A DNA stretch of 64,000 nt from Aquiflexum balticum DSM 16537 (GTDB lineage Bacteria > Bacteroidota > Bacteroidia > Cytophagales > Cyclobacteriaceae): the NCBI RefSeq assembly GCF_900176595.1, contig NZ_LT838813.1, positions 1,766,001-1,830,000 on the forward strand, given 5' to 3'. The notes beneath the pieces were generated by a model. That model ran no database searches. It was not told the origin of the DNA and saw only the letters and a program-made list of their open reading frames with translations. The first letter of the stretch is position 1. Every line of letters starts with the position of its first letter. This document shows, piece after piece, positions 58,120-64,000 of the stretch. A program made the position numbers and the translations under genes.

Positions 58120-58460
58120 AGTTAAAATACAGAATTGAAAAAGAAGCAAAGGCTCACTTTTTATACCTGACAGGGGATTTAATAGGAGATGATATCGGCC
58201 CAAAGTTGGTTGAATTTGTGTCGGACGCAGTCAATGACAAAGTAATGGTTTTTGTAGTGGACCTTTCCGAAGTGAGGTATATCAGTTCGAGCGGGATTGG
58301 CCTTTTGATCACAATGCTTACAAAAATGAGAAATGCCGGAGGAGATGTGTACTTGACTACCCCATCTGAACATGTTAAAAAATTATTGATCATCACAAAG
58401 TTGAATAACATTTTCACTGTTTTTCCAACAATGGAAGAAGCCAAGCTGAAGTTAAAGTGA
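58116..58460 (+). CDS. STAS-domain (anti-anti-sigma-like) protein
   Basis: A 114-residue single-domain STAS protein. The phosphorylation site region reads [21 protein letters not shown], where the second or third Ser would be the acceptor, as in SpoIIAA-type proteins. No kinase (SpoIIAB/RsbW type) or phosphatase is nearby. It is translationally coupled to the Fur-family gene. It could control a sigma factor or an unrelated partner. Confidence 0.88.
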   Translation: MKLKYRIEKEAKAHFLYLTGDLIGDDIGPKLVEFVSDAVNDKVMVFVVDLSEVRYISSSGIGLLITMLTKMRNAGGDVYLTTPSEHVKKLLIITKLNNIFTVFPTMEEAKLKLK

Positions 58461-58670
58461 TTTCAGACATTCCTTTCAATATTTTCATGAGATTTTTTTA
58501 AAATGTCATCCTAGAAAATCGGCTCAATTATATTTTCTGATAATTGGATTTTAAACAATTGCAATTGGGACAATACAGTTTGAAGAGACCATTGAGAATA
58601 AATCCCTTCATTTACTTGCAATTCATTAACCTTATTCCAAATTTCACACCTCAAAAAGACTTTAATATAA

Positions 58671-59960
<1,290 letters not shown>

Positions 59961-59966
59961 TGATTG

Positions 59967-59993
59967 AAAGCCCCCTTTTTGGAGGCTTTTTTG
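59967..59993 (+). terminator. Terminator of purA
   Basis: AAAGCC (59967-59972) pairs with GGCTTT (59983-59988), with two extra C/G pairs inside, an A bulge and a T-rich loop, followed by T to 59993. The stem is short but begins only seven bases after the stop. Confidence 0.7.
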
Positions 59994-60096
59994 TTTTCAA
60001 AAACACATATTTGAATTTTAAATAGCCATCTAGGCAATTCATCATTTTTTTTATTTCCTTTAATTCATAATTTACACTTTCGATTTTAATTATAAA

Positions 60097-62472
60097 GTGA
60101 GGGAAGTTAATAAAGTGTATAAAGGAGTAGGAAAATTTATAGGAAGATTAAGTATTTTAATGATACTTTATTTTTCTTTTTTGGTTATTCAAGATGCTTA
60201 TGCACAGGTTGGATTTCCATATTGTGAAGATTTTCAGGATGGTTCAACTCAAAGCACCACGATATTTGGAGGGAGCGCCAGATTGGTTAATGGCGTCCTG
60301 AGATTGACCGATGCTCAGCTTGAGCAAAATGGATATATATATATAGACATACCTTTTCCCTCCGCCTTTGGTATCAAAACTTCTTTTGAGTTTTTTGTAT
60401 ATGGAGGAAATGGGGCCGATGGACTTACTGTCTTTTTGTTTGATGCAGACACCCCCATTTTTAGGCCGGGAGGTTTTGGAGGCTCTCTTGGGTATGCACA
60501 ACGAGGGCAGACCGCGGGGTTGACGGGAGCCTATCTTGGAATAGGACTTGATTCTTTTGGGAATTTTGGAAATTCATCTGAGGGAAAAATAGGAGGTTTT
60601 TTTGGTGGAGGAGATGGCCTTTATCCAAATAGTATTATTGTAAGAGGGAATGGCTCTGGCCTTAACGGGTATCAGTTTGTAACGGGAAAATGGACAAACA
60701 ATGAAGGGGCTTTTGCTCTTCCTGCTGTTGATAGATTCCCACTTGAATCTGGGGGAGCCGGTTCTCAAAGGGTGACAGATCCCAATATTCCCGGATATAG
60801 AAAATTGTTTGTTGACCTGGAACCTCACCCTGGGGGTATTGGCTATTCGATTTCTGTTGATTTGATGGTAACCACGAGTCCTGGAAATCCCAGAATGGTA
60901 AAAATCTTTGATAAGACAGATTATATTTTTGAGGCACCTGAGAATTTAAAAATTGGTTTTGCTGCTTCAACAGGTGGATTAATGAATATTCATGAAATCA
61001 GAAATCTTCAGGTAGAGGTATCTGATCAGGATAGACTGGAAAATCCCATAGGCACAAATATCGATGACAAGGCTTCCTGCGAAGGTCAGGAAAATACCTA
61101 TGAAATTACTGAAGAAGAAATAACCCTTCCCAATGAGGGTTCTTCAATCAGATGTCTGCAATTATACGGTTCATTGGATGAGATAGAAGCCGAAGGAGAT
61201 GACATTTGTTCCCAAGGCAGGTGTAGGCCCGAAAACAGGCAAATGGTTTTGCCTCAGGGCACTTTCCGCGCAGCTGATGAAGGAGGTAGCTTTACATTTT
61301 TCCCCAATGTGGGATTTGTGGACGAGACGGTTGAGATTTATTATACTGTAACAGATAATTACGGAAAAACCTCCTCAGGGAATTATATCCGCCTTCTGAT
61401 TAAAGAATCTCCCGAACCGGTAAATATTATAGCAGAGGGTCTAGGTGAAGAGGAAGACGAAATCAGACTTTGTGTAGGAGATGGTATTTTACTCAATGCA
61501 GTTGGCGAAGAAGAATATGTGAGATTTGAATGGTTTAAAGATGGGATATTAATACCGGAATCAAATGCCCCTGAATATTTTGCTGTGGAAGCGGGTTCAT
61601 ATACTGTTACCGCATACAATTCAAAAAGTTGTCCAACAGAATCTGCTGTATTTGAAGTTATCAATCCTGCTTTTCCCGAACTTAGAATTGAAGACCCTGT
61701 GGTTGGATGTACCCCAGGAATGACATTGGATGTAAGGGATTTTATATTTGATTATAATGAGGATGATTTTGATTACAGGTTAGAAACCCCCTCAGGTCAA
61801 TTTTTGATCAATGAAGAAATGGCCGCCATTGGGCAGTCGGGTCCTTATAGTATTAGTGTGAAGCATAAAGATTTAGAATGTTGGTCAGACCCCATTGATT
61901 TTGAACTGGTCATTATTTCGGAGGCCCTGATTTCAAATTTTGTATATGAGGTAGATGGGACAGGTATAACAGGTGATGAAGGCGGGGGAATATTTATCGA
62001 TGACCCCATCAGGTTCAATGATCTTTCGACGGGTGGCGCTATCGCTTGGAATTGGGATTTTGGTGATGGGAATAGCAGTAATGAGCAATCTCCTGTTCAT
62101 GTTTTTGGTAAAAAAGGAAATTTTCTGATCAAGTTGACAGTCACCAATGAGTTTGGTTGTGAAAATACCTTTGAGTTGGAGCTTCCCTTGACAAAATCCT
62201 TTAGGGTAATGTTTCCAACAGGCTTCACACCTACTTTATCTGAAAATCAATTTTTCAGACCTAAAACAAAAGGGATTATAAAAATGGAAATGCTGATTTT
62301 CAATCTCTGGGGTAATATGATTTTCAGAACCAATGATATCAATACCCCGGGATGGGACGGTAAAGTCAACGGGCAACTGATGCCATCCGGCAATTATGTC
62401 TACAGGATCAATATGGAATCAATAGATGGTGATAAAATTGAAGAAAGCGGAAAATTCTTATTGATCAGGTGA
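60097..62472 (+). CDS. Lectin-like secreted protein with PKD domain and T9SS type B sorting domain
   Basis: A 791-residue protein. No ATG fits the signal peptide; GTG at 60097 or at 60115 must be the start. Signal peptide: LSILMILYFSFLVIQDAYAQ (about 18-37). Residues about 40-305 resemble an L-type lectin/concanavalin-like domain (GGNGADGLTVFLFDADTPIF, GAYLGIGLDSFGNFGN). Ig-like parts follow, a PKD domain (about 645-700, WNWDFGDGNSSNEQSPVHVF) and the C-terminal T9SS type B (CHU_C) domain (about 705-791, MFPTGFTPTLSENQFF to ESGKFLLI). The PorP/SprF gene begins one base after its stop. Adhesion or polysaccharide binding is likely. Confidence 0.88.
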   Translation: MREVNKVYKGVGKFIGRLSILMILYFSFLVIQDAYAQVGFPYCEDFQDGSTQSTTIFGGSARLVNGVLRLTDAQLEQNGYIYIDIPFPSAFGIKTSFEFFVYGGNGADGLTVFLFDADTPIFRPGGFGGSLGYAQRGQTAGLTGAYLGIGLDSFGNFGNSSEGKIGGFFGGGDGLYPNSIIVRGNGSGLNGYQFVTGKWTNNEGAFALPAVDRFPLESGGAGSQRVTDPNIPGYRKLFVDLEPHPGGIGYSISVDLMVTTSPGNPRMVKIFDKTDYIFEAPENLKIGFAASTGGLMNIHEIRNLQVEVSDQDRLENPIGTNIDDKASCEGQENTYEITEEEITLPNEGSSIRCLQLYGSLDEIEAEGDDICSQGRCRPENRQMVLPQGTFRAADEGGSFTFFPNVGFVDETVEIYYTVTDNYGKTSSGNYIRLLIKESPEPVNIIAEGLGEEEDEIRLCVGDGILLNAVGEEEYVRFEWFKDGILIPESNAPEYFAVEAGSYTVTAYNSKSCPTESAVFEVINPAFPELRIEDPVVGCTPGMTLDVRDFIFDYNEDDFDYRLETPSGQFLINEEMAAIGQSGPYSISVKHKDLECWSDPIDFELVIISEALISNFVYEVDGTGITGDEGGGIFIDDPIRFNDLSTGGAIAWNWDFGDGNSSNEQSPVHVFGKKGNFLIKLTVTNEFGCENTFELELPLTKSFRVMFPTGFTPTLSENQFFRPKTKGIIKMEMLIFNLWGNMIFRTNDINTPGWDGKVNGQLMPSGNYVYRINMESIDGDKIEESGKFLLIR

Positions 62473-62473
62473 T

Positions 62474-63496
62474 ATGAAGAGGATTTTATTAATGATCAGT
62501 TTAACTTTTGTGTTCGGAATTTCCCAGGCTCAGGATGTTCAGTTTTCACAATTTTATGCCTCCCCACTTTATCTTAATCCAGCATTTGCCGGGAGTTCTG
62601 AAATGACAAGAATAGGCATTAATTTCAGAAATCAGTGGCCCTCATTGGATCAGACATTTGTCACTTTTTCGGCTTATGCCGATCATTTTATTGATGAGAA
62701 AAATTCGGGAATCGGGATCATAATAAATGGAAGCCGGGAGAGTTTGGCAAATTTGCAAAACACAGAAGTAGGTTTGGTATACTCTTATAGAGTAAGATTG
62801 GGCGAATCAGGTTTTTTGCATATGGGGATTCAGGGAAGTTGGGCCACGAGATCAGCGAGTTTTGATGAAGTGGTTCTCAGTACGCAATTGGATATCAATC
62901 GTGGAGTTGTGATTCCAGGAGGAAATGGGGGATCCATTTCTGATGATAGACAGCGGAGTTTTGCTGATTTTCATTCAGGTATGCTCTATTATAATGATAG
63001 ATTTTGGTTCGGCTTTTCAGGGCATCACCTTACTCAACCTAATATTTCCTATTTGGAATTTGACAGGGATGTACTCCCGATCAGGTATTCGGCACACGGC
63101 GGCGTAAAATTTGACTTGACACCGGGTGGCATTAATGACTATTTCAATAATACCCAACAGGAGCGAACGTTTTCTTTGGCATTCAATTATAAGCGGCAAG
63201 GGGTTTTTGATCAGTTGGATTTCGGTATGGAGCTTTATTTTGAACCGATAGTTCTTGGATTTTGGTACAGGGGATTTCCAACCAGGATTGGTTTGCCTAA
63301 CAATGAAGCACTTATCGGTTTGATCGGTTTTTCACTTCAAAACGGTATTGACCTTGGGTACAGTTATGATTTTACACTTTCTCAATTAGGCTGGAGGCAA
63401 TCCGGAGGGGCACATGAAGTGTCTATGCGGTATTCATTTGTTGATCAATTTCTGAAAAAGAATTTCCGCAAACGAATGCCAACGTTTAAGTATTAA
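62474..63496 (+). CDS. PorP/SprF-family type IX secretion membrane protein
   Basis: A 340-residue outer membrane beta-barrel: signal peptide (ISLTFVFGISQAQ), then DVQFSQFYASPLYLNPAFAGS, the family signature, and about 14 amphipathic strands (RIGINFRNQWPSLDQTFVTFSAYADHF, GIGIIINGSRE, SLAFNYKRQG, VSMRYSFVDQF). SprF helps secretion and anchoring of type B cargo such as SprB. The adjacent upstream cargo (one-base gap) has a type B domain, so this is a cargo-specific partner. Confidence 0.95.
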   Translation: MKRILLMISLTFVFGISQAQDVQFSQFYASPLYLNPAFAGSSEMTRIGINFRNQWPSLDQTFVTFSAYADHFIDEKNSGIGIIINGSRESLANLQNTEVGLVYSYRVRLGESGFLHMGIQGSWATRSASFDEVVLSTQLDINRGVVIPGGNGGSISDDRQRSFADFHSGMLYYNDRFWFGFSGHHLTQPNISYLEFDRDVLPIRYSAHGGVKFDLTPGGINDYFNNTQQERTFSLAFNYKRQGVFDQLDFGMELYFEPIVLGFWYRGFPTRIGLPNNEALIGLIGFSLQNGIDLGYSYDFTLSQLGWRQSGGAHEVSMRYSFVDQFLKKNFRKRMPTFKY

Positions 63497-63577
63497 TAAT
63501 TTTCAAGTCATTTTATATTTTTTCTGCTTGAATATCAGTACACTTTATCTTTATGTGGAATTATTTTCAATTCTATT

Positions 63578-63608
63578 TTTGCAAATGAAAAAAAGTGTTG
63601 CACCTTTG
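63578..63608 (+). promoter_or_regulatory. rRNA promoter P1 (upstream)
   Basis: TTTG (63578-63581), 19-base spacer, CACCTTTG (63601-63608), with one mismatch (C for T) to TAnnTTTG. A second possible -7 box, TATTTTTG, is at 63574-63581. Confidence 0.55.
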
Positions 63609-63705
63609 CAATCCCAAACGACGGGCAGCGAAATCAAATACCCTAATTTATTCGGATTGATTGTATCAAAATCAGATAATAAAAAGTAAATTTTATAAAT
63701 CCGAT

Positions 63706-63736
63706 TTTGAAAGAATAAAATATTGAATTACCTTTG
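63706..63736 (+). promoter_or_regulatory. rRNA promoter P2 (downstream)
   Basis: TTTG (63706-63709), 19-base spacer, TACCTTTG (63729-63736): a perfect match in sequence and spacing. Transcription would start near 63743, about 180 bases before the 16S gene. Confidence 0.8.
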
Positions 63737-63789
63737 CGATCCTGTTTTAAAGAATAGGAAAGAAAATATCCCAGCAATAGTCTGGCGTT

Positions 63790-63829
63790 GATCGGTTGAG
63801 ACCGGTCGGAAGTTCATTGAAATGTTGAA
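63790..63829 (+). promoter_or_regulatory. rRNA leader hairpin and boxA-like element
   Basis: GATCGGT (63790-63796) pairs with ACCGGTC (63801-63807) with one G-U, loop TGAG. It is followed by AGTTCATTGAAATGTTGAA (63811-63829), like the leader element that precedes Bacteroidetes 16S genes and is thought to act in antitermination or processing. Confidence 0.5.
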
Positions 63830-63923
63830 GACGAAACAATAGAATATTGTGTGATTTAATTGCATGATAGAGGAAATATGGGCAGGAAACAACTTCTTAG
63901 CGATAAGAGGAAAAACAAACTAT

Positions 63924-64000
<77 letters not shown>

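Larger units (their letters stand above)
63497..63923. other. rRNA promoter and leader region
   Basis: Non-coding 427-base leader of the rRNA operon. It contains two TTTG-N19-TAnnTTTG-type promoters, a GATCGGT/ACCGGTC hairpin (63790-63807) and a GTTCATTGAAATGTTGAA element (63812-63829), similar to the antitermination-like sequence in front of other Bacteroidetes 16S genes. No gene is present. Confidence 0.7.

Overview
The window is ordinary chromosomal DNA from a member of the Bacteroidota, most likely order Cytophagales and probably family Cyclobacteriaceae. The evidence is SusC/SusD proteins, type IX secretion (T9SS) cargo of both sorting types, a PorP/SprF protein, Bacteroidetes-type promoters (TTTG-N17-23-TAnnTTTG) in front of rRNA and tRNA genes, almost no Shine-Dalgarno sequences, and the start of a 16S rRNA gene in the last 77 bases. 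The placement below phylum is inference. I see no prophage, insertion sequence, CRISPR array or integron.

Layout. 1-1.9 kb: lipoprotein genes with a DUF4349 protein and a 53-residue membrane protein. 2-8.5 kb: a beta-glucan operon (GH149/GH94-like phosphorylase, GH16 laminarinase-like lipoprotein, sugar-porter transporter). 9.2-11.5 kb: katG with a strong terminator. 11.7-16 kb: a lipoprotein, a SnoaL-like protein, a metallophosphoesterase and an MltF-like lytic transglycosylase. 16.1-22.4 kb: an RND efflux operon headed by an alpha/beta hydrolase. 22.8-27.3 kb: dipeptidyl peptidase IV and two tandem PPP-type phosphatases, one lacking a catalytic Asp. 27.6-32.6 kb: ddl, a phosphoribosyltransferase, panB and a NarL-type two-component pair. 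32.7-36 kb: two secreted proteins, one a T9SS type A cargo. 36.2-40.6 kb: an orphaned MntA antitoxin with a truncated HepT remnant, murF, an XRE/S24 regulator, ogt and two GNAT genes. 40.8-43.4 kb: queE behind a preQ1-I-like leader, then a PorE-like OmpA protein. 43.9-49.7 kb: a SusCD operon with no polysaccharide enzymes. 49.8-55.2 kb: queD, lpxB, and on the minus strand tRNA-Leu, tig, clpP, clpX. 55.4-60 kb: RelA/SpoT, Fur, STAS and purA. 60.1-63.5 kb: a lectin-like T9SS type B cargo with its PorP/SprF partner. 63.5-64 kb: tandem rRNA promoters, leader and 16S start.

How the genes fit together. The beta-glucan genes suggest outer-membrane cleavage of laminarin-type glucan, import of short products by a proton-coupled porter and cytoplasmic phosphorolysis. 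T9SS elements recur (type A cargo, PorE-like protein, type B cargo plus PorP/SprF). Cell-wall functions are spread across the window (ddl, murF, MltF-like, lpxB). Tig-ClpP-ClpX form the usual proteostasis cluster.

The points most worth a second look are the preQ1-I-like leader of queE, the Asp-to-Gly change in one of two tandem phosphatases, the broken MNT-HEPN module, the beta-glucan operon that does without SusCD, the TTG start of tig directly behind a tRNA gene, and several families of short decayed intergenic repeats. Motifs and promoters were read by eye. No search or folding was run.
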